From Myxococcales bacterium (GTDB lineage: Bacteria; Myxococcota_A; UBA9160; UBA4427), in the NCBI GenBank assembly GCA_014240165.1, contig JAAZXM010000045.1:1-33838 (forward strand): a DNA stretch of 33,838 nt, written 5' to 3'. The notes under the pieces were generated by a model, which was not told the DNA's origin, searched no databases, and saw nothing but the letters and a program-made list of their open reading frames with translations. Below, piece after piece: positions 22,325-31,297 of the stretch. Position numbers and translations under genes: made by a program. Positions within the stretch are counted from its first letter, which is position 1. Each line of letters starts with the position of its first letter.

Positions 22325-23503
22325 ATGCGAATCGCTTACGTAAGCTCTGATCCCGGCGTACCGGTATTCGGCTCCAAGGGTTGCTCAGTGCATGCCCAGG
22401 AAGTAATGCGCGCGATGCAACGCGCCGGTGCCGAGGTCGAACTTCATACCGTGCGAACCGGCGGCGAGCCCACGAGTGATCTCTCGAGTGTCCGGGTCCA
22501 TGAGTTGGATTTTGACCGCAAGGGGGGAAGAGAGGCCGTCGAGCGGCGCGCCCAAGAGGCCAACGCCCAGCTACTCGAAGCATTGGCAAGCCGACCCGCC
22601 TACGACATGGTGTACGAGCGCTACTCGCTCTGGGGAACGGCGGGAATGGAATTTGCGAATTCCTCCGGGCTGCCGGGTGTCCTGGAGGTCAATGCACCCC
22701 TGGTCGAGGAGCAGGCGACTCACCGAACCCTGGTGAATCGAGACCTCGCCGAGGAGATCGCCAGTCGAGTTTTCTCCACTGCCGCGGTTGTGGTCGCCGT
22801 CTCGAAGGACGTCCGGGAATACGTCTGCTCAAAGGGGGGCGCTCCAGAGCGTGTGCACGTCATCCCCAACGGGGTCGACCCGCAACGTTTCTTGAAAAAG
22901 ACCGCCGCTTCCCGAAAGGAAGACAACTTTCGCGTGGGCTTCGTTGGCAGCCTCAAGCCGTGGCACGATCTCACGACCCTGATTTCCGCTTACGTGCTGC
23001 TGCTCGAGTCCCGCCCCGATGCCCAGTTGATCATCGTGGGCGATGGGCCCGAACGCAGCCGCATCGAGGACCTTCTAAACGCAGCGAATGTCGCCGAGGG
23101 CGTGGTCTTTTCAGGTGCCATCCCGCCCGAGGAAGTGCCAGCCTGGGTACAGAAGATGGATGTGGGAACGGCGCCCTACTCGCGTGACGCCGCACGTTAT
23201 TTCTCCCCTCTCAAAATCCTCGAATACATGGCCTCGGGACTCCCGGTCGTGGGCAGCAATACCGGCCAGATCCCCGAATTGGTCGAAGATGGAGTCTCGG
23301 GGATCCTCCACGAGGCCGAGGATGCAGCGGGCCTTGCTCGAAGCCTGGATCGTTTGGCCGGATCTCCCGAACTCAGAAGCCGCATGGGACAGGCGGGCCG
23401 CCAGGCTGTGGAGGAGCGGCACTCATGGGATAGTGTTGTGGATACAACTTTCCGACTGGCTCAGGTCCCGGCTGGGCAGGTCAGAGGTCATTCGGATGGC
23501 TAG
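22325..23503 (+). CDS. GT4 family glycosyltransferase
   Basis: The 392-aa GT-B protein starts 8 nt after the previous gene. Its N-terminus reads M-R-I-A-Y-V-S-S-D-P-G-V-P-V-F-G with a G-C-S-V-H-A-Q-E acceptor loop. The C-terminal half has V-G-F-V-G-S-L-K-P-W-H-D, I-V-G-D-G-P-E and Y-F-S-P-L-K-I-L-E-Y-M-A-S-G-L-P, the GT4 donor-binding signature with Tyr at the first Glu position. Its last 8 nt overlap the start of the ABC transporter gene, consistent with coupled translation. It is a different GT4 subgroup from its neighbour, so the two probably add successive, different sugars to the same glycan. Confidence 0.9.
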   Translation: MRIAYVSSDPGVPVFGSKGCSVHAQEVMRAMQRAGAEVELHTVRTGGEPTSDLSSVRVHELDFDRKGGREAVERRAQEANAQLLEALASRPAYDMVYERYSLWGTAGMEFANSSGLPGVLEVNAPLVEEQATHRTLVNRDLAEEIASRVFSTAAVVVAVSKDVREYVCSKGGAPERVHVIPNGVDPQRFLKKTAASRKEDNFRVGFVGSLKPWHDLTTLISAYVLLLESRPDAQLIIVGDGPERSRIEDLLNAANVAEGVVFSGAIPPEEVPAWVQKMDVGTAPYSRDAARYFSPLKILEYMASGLPVVGSNTGQIPELVEDGVSGILHEAEDAAGLARSLDRLAGSPELRSRMGQAGRQAVEERHSWDSVVDTTFRLAQVPAGQVRGHSDG

Positions 23504-25343
23504 GCCCGAACGACTCAGCGAAAGCCTCCCCATGCTCCGCAAACTCTCCACGCGGTTTGCCCCGGAGCTTCGCAAGCAGCGATTCGTGATCTCGGGCTCC
23601 TTTCTCGCAATCTTCGCCGAGGTGGGCTTCCGGCTGCTCGAGCCATGGCCCCTCGGGCTGATCATCGACATGGTTCTTCAAGTCGAGTCGAAATCTGGCG
23701 CCGTCAAATCGACCCCCTTCTCCGATATCGACCCCTCGACCTTGCTCTGGCTGGCACCCGTGATGCTGGTGGCGGTGGTCGCTGCCCGGGGCGGTATGGC
23801 GTATCTCAGCGCAGTCGGCTTTGCGATCGCGGGCAACCGGCTGGTGACCGCAATCCGCATTTCCCTCTATGCCCGCCTCCAGGCGCTTTCTGTTGCTTTC
23901 CACCGAAGCACCAAAAGCGGCGATTTGATCGTTCGCGTGGTGGGCGATGTGGGCATGGTGCGAGAGGTGATCGTCACAGCCCTGCTGCCCCTGCTCGGAA
24001 ATTTCATGATTCTCATCGGCATGGTGGTGGTGATGGGCTTCATGAACTGGCAGCTCGCCCTTGTTGCCTTCTGCACGGCTCCGCTTTTCTGGCTCTCCAA
24101 CGTACGTCTGGGACGCCGCATCCGGGTGGTATCCAAAAAACAACGCAAGCGGGAAGGCTCCCTGGCAAACCAGGCGGCTGAGATGCTCGGCGCCGTCCAG
24201 GTGGTTCAGGCATTGTCCCTGGAAGACAAACTCGCCGAGGGTTTCGTTGCCCAGAGCGAGGGCAGCCTGAAAGAGGGCGTCCAGGCCAAACGGCTCTCTG
24301 CCCGTTTAGAACGCACTGTCGACATCATTACCGGGCTCTCTACCGCACTCGTTCTCTTCGTAGGCGCGCGCATCGTGCTCAGCGGGAACCTTTCGCCCGG
24401 TGAACTCGTGATCTTCCTTTCCTATCTCAAGAGCGGGTTCAGGCCCGTCCGAAATTTTGCCAAGTACACTGCGCGGCTCTCGAAGGCAAGCGCCGCGGCT
24501 GAGCGTGTCCTGGAGGTGCTCGATCGAGAACCTGAAATTGTGGAGCTTCCCGACGCTCGAAGCGCCGAGCCCTTCGCCGGCGAGATCCGCTTTGAAAATA
24601 CCGACTTCCTCTACGATGAACGAACGCCTGTTCTTCGCGGGGTCAACTTTGAAGTCGCAGCGGGAGAAAAAATCGCCGTCGTAGGCGCGTCGGGCGTCGG
24701 TAAATCGACGCTGCTCGCCGCGATCCCTCGACTTCACGATCCAGTTGCGGGTCGCGTCCTGATTGACGGGCAAGATATTCGTGAGTTCACACTCGATTCA
24801 CTCCGGGGGCAGATCGTGATTCTGTTGCAGGAGAGCGTTCTCTTCGCGGGTACGATCCGGGAAAATATCGGATTGGGGCGCCCGGATGCGGATGAAGAAG
24901 AGATCGAGAGAGCGGCGATTCTCGCCAACGCCCACGACTTCATTTTGGATTTGCCCGATGGTTACGACACTCTCGTAGGCGAGAGAGGCGACAGTCTTTC
25001 TGCCGGGCAGCGCCAGCGCATCGCGATCGCCCGCGCCGCGCTCCGGTCCGCCCCCATCGCGATTCTCGACGAACCCCTGACGGGGCTCGACGAAGAAGGT
25101 GCACGAGTGGTCAACAGCGCGCTCGATCGCCTGACCCGCGACAAGACATGCTTCTTGATCACCCACGATTTGAAGCAGGCCACGAGATCCGACCGCATCC
25201 TGGTTCTGGCAGAGAACGGTGTGGCCGAAATAGGTTCTCATGAAGATTTGATTCAGCGAAACGGGCTTTATGCCGATCTCGTACGCATGTCGGAAACGAA
25301 TGGCTCTTCGGAGAATGGGAAGCGCGATGTCATCGCAAGCTGA
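23496..25343 (+). CDS. MsbA-like ABC exporter (TMD-NBD half transporter)
   Basis: The product is 615 aa from ATG 23496 (AGAGG 8 nt upstream), inside the 3' end of the previous gene. The open frame continues upstream to 23088 only as overlap with that gene. The N-terminal 330 residues form a six-helix type I exporter domain. The ATPase domain has Walker A G397-A-S-G-V-G-K-S-T405, Q-loop L-L-Q-E-S, signature L-S502-A-G-Q, Walker B I-L-D525-E and H557. Such half transporters work as homodimers and flip lipids, glycolipids or short lipid-linked glycans across the inner membrane. In this operon it probably exports the product of the three glycosyltransferases. The signature is L-S-A-G-Q rather than L-S-G-G-Q, a common variant. 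Confidence 0.92.
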   Translation: MARPERLSESLPMLRKLSTRFAPELRKQRFVISGSFLAIFAEVGFRLLEPWPLGLIIDMVLQVESKSGAVKSTPFSDIDPSTLLWLAPVMLVAVVAARGGMAYLSAVGFAIAGNRLVTAIRISLYARLQALSVAFHRSTKSGDLIVRVVGDVGMVREVIVTALLPLLGNFMILIGMVVVMGFMNWQLALVAFCTAPLFWLSNVRLGRRIRVVSKKQRKREGSLANQAAEMLGAVQVVQALSLEDKLAEGFVAQSEGSLKEGVQAKRLSARLERTVDIITGLSTALVLFVGARIVLSGNLSPGELVIFLSYLKSGFRPVRNFAKYTARLSKASAAAERVLEVLDREPEIVELPDARSAEPFAGEIRFENTDFLYDERTPVLRGVNFEVAAGEKIAVVGASGVGKSTLLAAIPRLHDPVAGRVLIDGQDIREFTLDSLRGQIVILLQESVLFAGTIRENIGLGRPDADEEEIERAAILANAHDFILDLPDGYDTLVGERGDSLSAGQRQRIAIARAALRSAPIAILDEPLTGLDEEGARVVNSALDRLTRDKTCFLITHDLKQATRSDRILVLAENGVAEIGSHEDLIQRNGLYADLVRMSETNGSSENGKRDVIAS

Positions 25344-26607
25344 TCGCGATCTCGCTCTGCGAGACGGAGCCATACCCGGCCTCGCCACGTTGCTCGACCC
25401 AGACGCCATCGGGGAGCTTTGGAGTGATGCCACCGGCGACGCCATACCCTCGGCCGAGTTGCTCTACTTGCGGTATAAGCCCGGTACGAATTGTCTCGCA
25501 GCCTACCGAATGGGCGAGGACGAGGACTCGAGGTGGGTTTACGTCAAAGCGTACGGAAGCGAAGACGCTGTTAAATTGGAAAAGATTCGCAAGGGCCTGA
25601 ACCCCCAGGAAGTCGACCCGCCCCGCAGGATTCTTTCCGAAAGCCCGGGGATAGTCTCTTTCGAATTTCCGGATGACGCCAAACTTCCGGCGATTGCGCG
25701 ACTGGAGCGACCTGCCAGACGGCAGCGCCTGGTCGCGAGAATCCTGGGCGAAGAAGAGAAGGACGTCCAGGACGAGCTCATTACCCTCGCGTACAAGCCC
25801 GAGCGACGATACGTCGCGAAACTCGTAAGACCCGGCCTGGGTGCGAGCGCTGTTTTAAAACTTTATGGAAACGAGCGCTACCAGGCGGCGCGAATTGCCT
25901 ACAAGGAACTGCGGTCTTCGGACAGACTGCTTCTCCAAACTCGATGCGGCGGGTCCAAGCGGTACCAGATTCTTGCATTCACATGGCTACCGGGGCCGAG
26001 TCTGCGTGATGAAATCGACTCGGGCACATTGACCGATCTCGATCCCGTAGGCTCGGCGATCGCCGAGTTCCATCGGCAAGACGCACCCAATCTGCCTCAA
26101 GACTCCATGAAAGTCATCGCCTCGGAACTCAATAGCCTGGCTCAAACTCTGGCATTTCTTCACCCACCGGTGGCTGAACTTTCCGCCCAACTCGCGAGGC
26201 AGATCCCTGAGCGCATGACCAGCGAGGGGATCAGCACCGGTACGGTTCACGGCGATCTCTATGACAAGCAGATCATTATGAGTGGCGACCAGGTCGGACT
26301 GGTCGACCTCGATGATGCTGCCCAGGGCGACCCGCGGCGGGATCTCGGGCTCTTCGTCGCCCATCTTGAGCGGGACTTCATCATGGGTCGCGACTTCCGG
26401 GCGATCGAAGACTTTGGAGAAACTCTGCTCGAGGGTTATCAGCGAACACTGGGCAAGCGCGTTACGAACCTCGAGCCCTTCGTCGCCGAGGGCATGCTCC
26501 GTCTCGCCCACCACCCCTTTCGTATTCACGTGCCCGATTGGGCCGATCGCACAACCATGATTCTCGAACGAGCGAGAGAGATTCTGGAGCGGGGCAGGCC
26601 GCAATGA
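25327..26607 (+). CDS. Aminoglycoside-phosphotransferase-fold kinase with a doubled N-lobe
   Basis: The 426-aa product begins at ATG 25327, overlapping the transporter stop by 17 nt; ATG 25300 is an alternative. The C-lobe carries the family catalytic motif V-H308-G-D310-L-Y-D-K-Q and the metal motif L-V-D326-L-D-D. Two similar N-lobe segments are visible: Y-L-R-Y-K-P-G-T-N with V-Y-V-K74, and T-L-A-Y-K-P-E-R-R with V-L-K178. A normal member has one. Kinases of this fold phosphorylate small molecules such as sugars, choline or aminoglycosides. Next to glycosyltransferases, the likely substrate is a sugar or a lipid-linked head group. Antibiotic resistance is unlikely given the operon. A second related kinase follows with a 4-nt overlap. 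Confidence 0.82.
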   Translation: MSSQADRDLALRDGAIPGLATLLDPDAIGELWSDATGDAIPSAELLYLRYKPGTNCLAAYRMGEDEDSRWVYVKAYGSEDAVKLEKIRKGLNPQEVDPPRRILSESPGIVSFEFPDDAKLPAIARLERPARRQRLVARILGEEEKDVQDELITLAYKPERRYVAKLVRPGLGASAVLKLYGNERYQAARIAYKELRSSDRLLLQTRCGGSKRYQILAFTWLPGPSLRDEIDSGTLTDLDPVGSAIAEFHRQDAPNLPQDSMKVIASELNSLAQTLAFLHPPVAELSAQLARQIPERMTSEGISTGTVHGDLYDKQIIMSGDQVGLVDLDDAAQGDPRRDLGLFVAHLERDFIMGRDFRAIEDFGETLLEGYQRTLGKRVTNLEPFVAEGMLRLAHHPFRIHVPDWADRTTMILERAREILERGRPQ

Positions 26608-27617
26608 GCCGGCCCACCGGGCCAGGAGAGGGCCAGGTGAGTATTTCCGATGAAGGGATCCCCGAAGACCCGAAACTTCCGTGGCTCGCTGCGGCCCTGG
26701 GACCCGCCGAAATCGAGGCCACCCTGCTGCCCATCGTGGCCCGGGTATTGGGTTGGACGGGGCCAACTCGGCTGATCGAAGCTCGCCTGACTCGCCACAA
26801 GCCTGGGCGCCGCTCCGTCTTCTATTACCAACTCGAAATGGGGGAGAGCATCGGCGTCTATGGCAAGATGCGCGCCCGAGGAGCCGACCTGGACACCCAG
26901 AACCTGCTCGAAGAACTCCGCGGTGCCGGGCTTGCCCGGGCAAGTGGCGGCCGGGCCAGCGTGCCTCGACCGTTGGGATGTCTACCCCAATGGAATATGA
27001 CCCTACAGGAAGAAGCGCCGGGGAAGCTCCTTTCACTCGCCCTCGATGAAAGCGAAGCCCAGCAAAGCGTCGCGCAGGTAGCCGAAGCGTTGTTCCGCTT
27101 GCACTCCAGCGGCGTCAACCCCCACCGCGTGCACGGGGTCTCGGATGAGCTTGAAATCTTGCAAACCAGGCTCGACAACGCGGCGGAACGTGCCTCCGGG
27201 TGGCGGGACCGGATTACCGCAATCGGACAGTCCTGCTCTTCTATCGCCGGCCAACTCCCCCCGGTACGCGCGCTGGGTATTCACCGCGATTTCTATCCCG
27301 ATCAGGTCATTATCGAGGGGGAGGACACGACCCTACTCGACCTCGACCTTTTCGCGCTGGGGGATCCGGCTCTCGACGTCGGAAATTTCACGGCACACCT
27401 CACCGAAATGGCCCTTCGAAATCACGGTCATCCGCAACACTTCAAGGCGCTCGAAAACGCCTTCGAAGAACGCTACGGATCGCTCGCACCCGGCGTGCCC
27501 AGGCGCTCGATGCGGATCTACAGGTTGCTCACGCTGGCGCGTCATATCCACCTGAGCATGACATTGCCGGGCCGATCGGAGACCACCGCAAGCATCCTCG
27601 ATGTCTGCGAAGCCTAA
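26604..27617 (+). CDS. Aminoglycoside-phosphotransferase-fold kinase
   Basis: The 337-aa protein starts at ATG 26604, overlapping the previous stop by 4 nt (ATGA). It is a single-copy version of the preceding kinase: N-lobe motif R-H-K-P-G-R-R with Y-G-K88, catalytic loop I-H227-R-D-F-Y-P-D-Q and metal site L-L-D-L-D near 244-248. The catalytic H-R-D form resembles choline or homoserine kinases rather than the H-G-D of its neighbour. It is the last gene of the operon; the next gene is convergent, 24 nt away. Two tandem kinases of one fold suggest either successive phosphorylations or a heteromeric pair. Substrate unknown. Confidence 0.82.
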   Translation: MSRPTGPGEGQVSISDEGIPEDPKLPWLAAALGPAEIEATLLPIVARVLGWTGPTRLIEARLTRHKPGRRSVFYYQLEMGESIGVYGKMRARGADLDTQNLLEELRGAGLARASGGRASVPRPLGCLPQWNMTLQEEAPGKLLSLALDESEAQQSVAQVAEALFRLHSSGVNPHRVHGVSDELEILQTRLDNAAERASGWRDRITAIGQSCSSIAGQLPPVRALGIHRDFYPDQVIIEGEDTTLLDLDLFALGDPALDVGNFTAHLTEMALRNHGHPQHFKALENAFEERYGSLAPGVPRRSMRIYRLLTLARHIHLSMTLPGRSETTASILDVCEA

Positions 27618-27641
27618 ATCGGTGAGCTTGGCGAATAGGGC

Positions 27642-29333
27642 CTAGAAGTTGAATCGGAAGCGGAAGGAAACCAGGTAGGCAAGGTCTCCCTCTTCGGGAG
27701 CAAACGCTTCCCCTGGGCGAAAGATCGAACCGACGACCTTGAACTCGAATCGATCCATCTCTTCGATTCCCAGAATCAAATCCCATTCCTGGCCGATATC
27801 GGGGGAGAGACCCGTGGGATCGCGCTTGAAGTCAATATCGTGCATGAAGGGAGCTGCCTGGGCCTGTCGATACCAATGATAGACCAGATCTAAGGAACTC
27901 TTCTTGAAGAAGCGAAGCCCAACGCCTGCGGTCACGACATGGAGATTGGAAAGCTCCGGGTCGAGCAATTCACCGTAGTAACGAAAACTGGCAACGCCGA
28001 GATATTTGTCGCTGTTATCCTGAAGCCCTGTTTGTCGAAAACCTGTGTCGCGAAATTCTTCCATTCCCGGATCGCCCGAACCATAGGCATATCCCGCGGA
28101 AAGAGCGGTGCGTCCGAAGAGGGGCAGAAACCAGGTGCCCCCAATATCGAAACCCCCGCCCGAAACGGAATGAGAATCAACCACCTCTACAACCCGGCTT
28201 CCGGTCATGCCCGAGTACTCGGTAAACGTTTCATCGCCGAAAACAGCCGCCGCATCCAGCCAATATTCGATCCGGCCCCAACCGGGCACCTTCCATCGAC
28301 CCGATGCGGACACTCCGAGCCACGTCAATTGCGAGTCGCTGTCATCTTCGTACCCGACGCAACCCGTTTGAAAGTCCGCGAAACCTTCAGGGGGCCCGTT
28401 GTAATCACTTGCGGAAACACAGAGAGCGAGAGGGTCAACCGATTGTTGGTTCGAATAGTCGTTGCGATGAAGCGCGAAGAAGCCGACCTCCTGCTTTTTC
28501 GCCCAACTCCACCGCGCGGCAGAGAGGATCTGTACGACGTCATCATCTTCGGGCTCGATTCCCCCGCGATTCAGAACCACGGGGAAGAGTTCGTGGGCAA
28601 CCGCGATCTCCGCGTGAAAATTTTTTCGATCGAAACGCACTCGGATCGAATCGAGATCCTGATCCCACCACCATTCGCGCGCATCAAAGAAACGCTGCCG
28701 GCCCACCTGCAGGCCAAAAGGCGTATCGAAAAGATTTCCCAGGTAGAACCACGTCTCACCGCGCTCCACCAGCCATTCGTCACGCGTTGAAACATTCTCT
28801 GCCCAAACCAGAGCCCGATAGAAGAACTTCATTTCCGCGTAGATGGACGCGTCGTTGCTATAGGCGTAGAAGAGGTCGGTCTGCAGGCCCTGGTTGATGC
28901 GTAATTGGTCATCCCTGGGCGTGAGGCCCCGGGCCAGATCTTCGATCTCGGTCAGATCTCCATCTTCATCGACATCCTGGTTGTCGAGATCCGCGTAATC
29001 GAAATCCATCAGCTTATTTCCCTCGTAGCGAGGGAGCAGCGTGTAGCGACCTCCCAGCACCAGGGGACGCCCGAATAGCGGAAAGGTGATCTGTTTTTCA
29101 GGCCGCTCACGATCGGGCCGCTTGATGAGCAATTTCTCTGGGCGCGTGAGTTCGAGATTTTCCTCGGCCGCCTCCCTGGCCTGCTGACGAGGATCGCTTC
29201 CCGCTTCTGTTGCTGTTGCTGACGCCTCTTCCTCGCCCGCTTGCTCGGGGCGATCAGTCGTCGCCACAGGCTCTGAAGCCGCAGGAACGCCTGCGACGAG
29301 CAAGGCCAGGCAAAGCATTAAGCGAAAACTCAT
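27642..29333 (-). CDS. AlgE-like alginate-export family outer-membrane porin
   Basis: The product is about 563 aa from the ATG at 29333, followed by a signal peptide (M-S-F-R-L-M-L-C core, ending P-A-A-S). The start is uncertain: the frame is open to 29450, in-frame ATGs also occur at 29342 and 29354, and no Shine-Dalgarno site is clear. After a low-complexity Glu/Ala/Thr stretch, the protein shows the features of the alginate export family: W-F-Y-L-G-N-L, L-Q-V-G-R-Q-R-F-F-D-A-R-E-W-W-W-D-Q and repeated amphipathic strands ending in F-R-F-R-F-N-F with a C-terminal Phe. It would form an 18-stranded pore for an anionic polysaccharide. It is convergent with the glycan operon, so co-regulation is not shown, but it could be that system's outer-membrane exit. 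Confidence 0.85.
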   Translation of the reverse strand: MSFRLMLCLALLVAGVPAASEPVATTDRPEQAGEEEASATATEAGSDPRQQAREAAEENLELTRPEKLLIKRPDRERPEKQITFPLFGRPLVLGGRYTLLPRYEGNKLMDFDYADLDNQDVDEDGDLTEIEDLARGLTPRDDQLRINQGLQTDLFYAYSNDASIYAEMKFFYRALVWAENVSTRDEWLVERGETWFYLGNLFDTPFGLQVGRQRFFDAREWWWDQDLDSIRVRFDRKNFHAEIAVAHELFPVVLNRGGIEPEDDDVVQILSAARWSWAKKQEVGFFALHRNDYSNQQSVDPLALCVSASDYNGPPEGFADFQTGCVGYEDDSDSQLTWLGVSASGRWKVPGWGRIEYWLDAAAVFGDETFTEYSGMTGSRVVEVVDSHSVSGGGFDIGGTWFLPLFGRTALSAGYAYGSGDPGMEEFRDTGFRQTGLQDNSDKYLGVASFRYYGELLDPELSNLHVVTAGVGLRFFKKSSLDLVYHWYRQAQAAPFMHDIDFKRDPTGLSPDIGQEWDLILGIEEMDRFEFKVVGSIFRPGEAFAPEEGDLAYLVSFRFRFNF

Positions 29334-29446
29334 AGGAATCATAGATTGCGTCATACCCAAATAAGAAGACCCAGGAGAAGCGGGCCTACGGCAAAACACC
29401 GACCGGAAGCTCATAGGAAGTATGGGGCGTGCCATACCCAAATAAG
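29321..29446. repeat. Imperfect 45-bp direct duplication around the porin start
   Basis: Two 45-bp segments, 29321-29365 and 29402-29446, match at 34 of 45 positions. The blocks CTCATAGGAA and CATACCCAAATAAG are exact. They lie 81 bp apart. The duplicated unit contains the candidate start codons of the porin gene, so the open frame upstream of 29333 repeats its own N-terminal residues (Y-L-G-M twice, P-M-S-F-R twice). Confidence 0.8.
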
Positions 29447-29647
29447 TCAATTCCAGAAATAACTACGAAGTGCGTATCTGCCGGTTCGAACCGAGAGAGA
29501 ACCCGATCGCTGCATATTCTCTATCGAACAAAGTCGGCATCTTCACAAGAAAAACCGCGTCTTCGCGCGAATTTTACTGAGGCAGCAACTGTTGCCCGCC
29601 CTGGCCGAATTCTCTCTGTGCCTGACGGCATAGGCTGATAGCACGGC

Positions 29648-29663
29648 CGGTACATAAGTTGCA
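29648..29663 (+). promoter_or_regulatory. Candidate sigma-54 promoter of the PEP-CTERM gene
   Basis: CGGTACATAAGTTGCA matches the sigma-54 -24/-12 consensus TGGCAC-N5-TTGCA: GG at 29649-29650, exactly 10 bp, then GC at 29661-29662 within TTGCA. Transcription would begin near 29674, about 40 nt before the ATG at 29714. Sigma-54 control of PEP-CTERM genes through PrsK/PrsR is known from other exopolysaccharide-linked systems. Confidence 0.55.
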
Positions 29664-29713
29664 AGGCAGAAAGCCAGAGAAGTACGCGGAAGATAACAAC
29701 TGCGTAAGGTTTA

Positions 29714-31246
29714 TTGATTATGAAGGTGACATGCATCAAGGCAATGTGCATCGCATTGGCAATTGCTTGGCCGTGCGCGGCGAAAGCCGCGATCCCCGAC
29801 CATCCCGTGATCACCGAAATCTATCAAGACGCCCCCGGCGCGGGCGGCGCAGGGCCCGTGGGTAGCGACCCCGATGACCCTCACCAGGAGTTCATCGAGA
29901 TCTACTTGCCTCCTTTGGCGGACCTTTCCCCGGCACTCAACAAGGATGCGCTCAACCTCACCTTTTACAGCATCGAAGGCGATGCCTCGAGTCCGGAAGT
30001 TTCACTCGTCAACTACCGAATCGACCTGCCCACCTTTGACCTCGACCCCAGCAATGGGCTGACCGGTCTCCCTCGCCCCCCCAGCGGAATCGTCGTCCTG
30101 GGTTGGGTCGCTTATTTCGGAAACCCGCCCAAGACACTCTTGGGTGATCCCACCAATCGTGTCGCTCTGATCAACGGAGGGATCACTTCCGCCACTGATT
30201 TCACTTTCATTGCGATCAACGGAAATCACTTCAACGGGACGCTGAATTTTCCGGTCCCGGATGCCGTTTCTTATCTCGATACACACACGGCCCCCTTTAC
30301 CGGCATCATCGAGCAGGGGTCAGGTGCCTTCTTGTTGGTGAATCGTGACGATCCCGGCTACGCCGAAATTTGTGGCATCACGGATCCCAACATCTGCTCT
30401 TCATTTCCCAATCTGGTGGCAGGCAACCGCCTCGGAGTCTCCAGCCTCCTCGATGGCTTTGCGGCCAATGATGACAACAATTTTGAGATCGACCAGCAGC
30501 CCTATTCGCCGCCTACCGGGGACAACATCGACCTCGAATTTGTTCTGCCCCAGGGCGGTGCGTTCACTCCGTTTATCCCCCAAGTGCCGGAAGAGGGAAG
30601 CGGCTACCAGCGCCGCTTCATCGATTCGACGAAAACATCGGAGGACGGGATATTTGGCAACGAGAATCCAGCCCTGGACGCCGCGAACACCTACATCTCT
30701 CTTTCGAACCTCGGCCCCTTCTTCCCCACTCCGGGTTATTCGGCGCTGACAACGAGCCCGGCTCAACTCTCCATAGCCATTCCGTCAATGCAAACGTTCC
30801 AGATATTGAAGAATACCCTTGCACGCCCGGCACTCGTCTCCGCGAATATCGGTGGAAATTTCGGCATGGAGATCGTCGCCATACCCAGCGGCACACGTCT
30901 TCCAACCGAAATGAATCTATCCCCGGCCGAGTCCGCTTTCTCTGGCCAGGGAATGGCGCAATTGGCTCCCTATATCGAAGCCGAAACGTTTTCAAGCACA
31001 CAACTGGGCCATAGCGAACTGGTCTCAATTGAAGTCGAAGCCAGTAGCGCAGCCATTTCGGATCCCGTCTTGCTTGACCCCACCGCATCCTCGTGCGCGG
31101 CAATCGTCACAATCGATCCGACTACGGGCAAAAATGCCGCGGGGGGCGTCTACCAGGCGACGGCTTTTTTCGCCGTACAGGGCGTTTCTCCCGATCCCGG
31201 CATTGCGAACGAGTTTATTCTCACGAGCCTGGGGTCCGCGATATAG
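29714..31246 (+). CDS. PEP-CTERM protein, N-terminal part (ends at in-frame TAG)
   Basis: This 510-aa open frame has a Sec signal peptide (residues about 4-26, ending A-A-K-A-A). It then shows an extracellular-looking sequence rich in Asp, Asn, Pro, Thr and Ser. The start of the mature part, V-I-T-E-I-Y-Q-D and Q-E-F-I-E-I-Y-L-P, resembles a lamin-tail-like domain; that is a weak call. The frame stops at TAG 31244-31246, after I-L-T-S-L-G-S-A-I. The same frame reopens after 51 nt and continues to a PEP-CTERM tail, so this is very probably the 5' part of one interrupted gene. On its own, this fragment would be secreted without an anchor signal. It sits behind the candidate sigma-54 promoter. 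Function unknown. Confidence 0.72.
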   Translation: MIMKVTCIKAMCIALAIAWPCAAKAAIPDHPVITEIYQDAPGAGGAGPVGSDPDDPHQEFIEIYLPPLADLSPALNKDALNLTFYSIEGDASSPEVSLVNYRIDLPTFDLDPSNGLTGLPRPPSGIVVLGWVAYFGNPPKTLLGDPTNRVALINGGITSATDFTFIAINGNHFNGTLNFPVPDAVSYLDTHTAPFTGIIEQGSGAFLLVNRDDPGYAEICGITDPNICSSFPNLVAGNRLGVSSLLDGFAANDDNNFEIDQQPYSPPTGDNIDLEFVLPQGGAFTPFIPQVPEEGSGYQRRFIDSTKTSEDGIFGNENPALDAANTYISLSNLGPFFPTPGYSALTTSPAQLSIAIPSMQTFQILKNTLARPALVSANIGGNFGMEIVAIPSGTRLPTEMNLSPAESAFSGQGMAQLAPYIEAETFSSTQLGHSELVSIEVEASSAAISDPVLLDPTASSCAAIVTIDPTTGKNAAGGVYQATAFFAVQGVSPDPGIANEFILTSLGSAI

Positions 31247-31297
31247 ACCGGACTTGGCACGATCTTCTTTGACTAACGGGGAAGCGGAGCGACCCTG

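Noticed and set aside
23088..23495. N-terminal extension of the ABC transporter
   Set aside because: The extension overlaps the GT4 coding region in another frame and has low-quality composition. The transporter family starts at about 23496.
25327..27617. Antibiotic resistance genes of the aminoglycoside phosphotransferase type
   Set aside because: The fold is shared by many small-molecule kinases. These two are co-transcribed with glycosyltransferases and an exporter and have divergent N-lobes.
31244..31297. A frameshift as the cause of the split PEP-CTERM gene
   Set aside because: Both parts are in the same reading phase and 51 nt apart, so nonsense changes explain the break without a shift.
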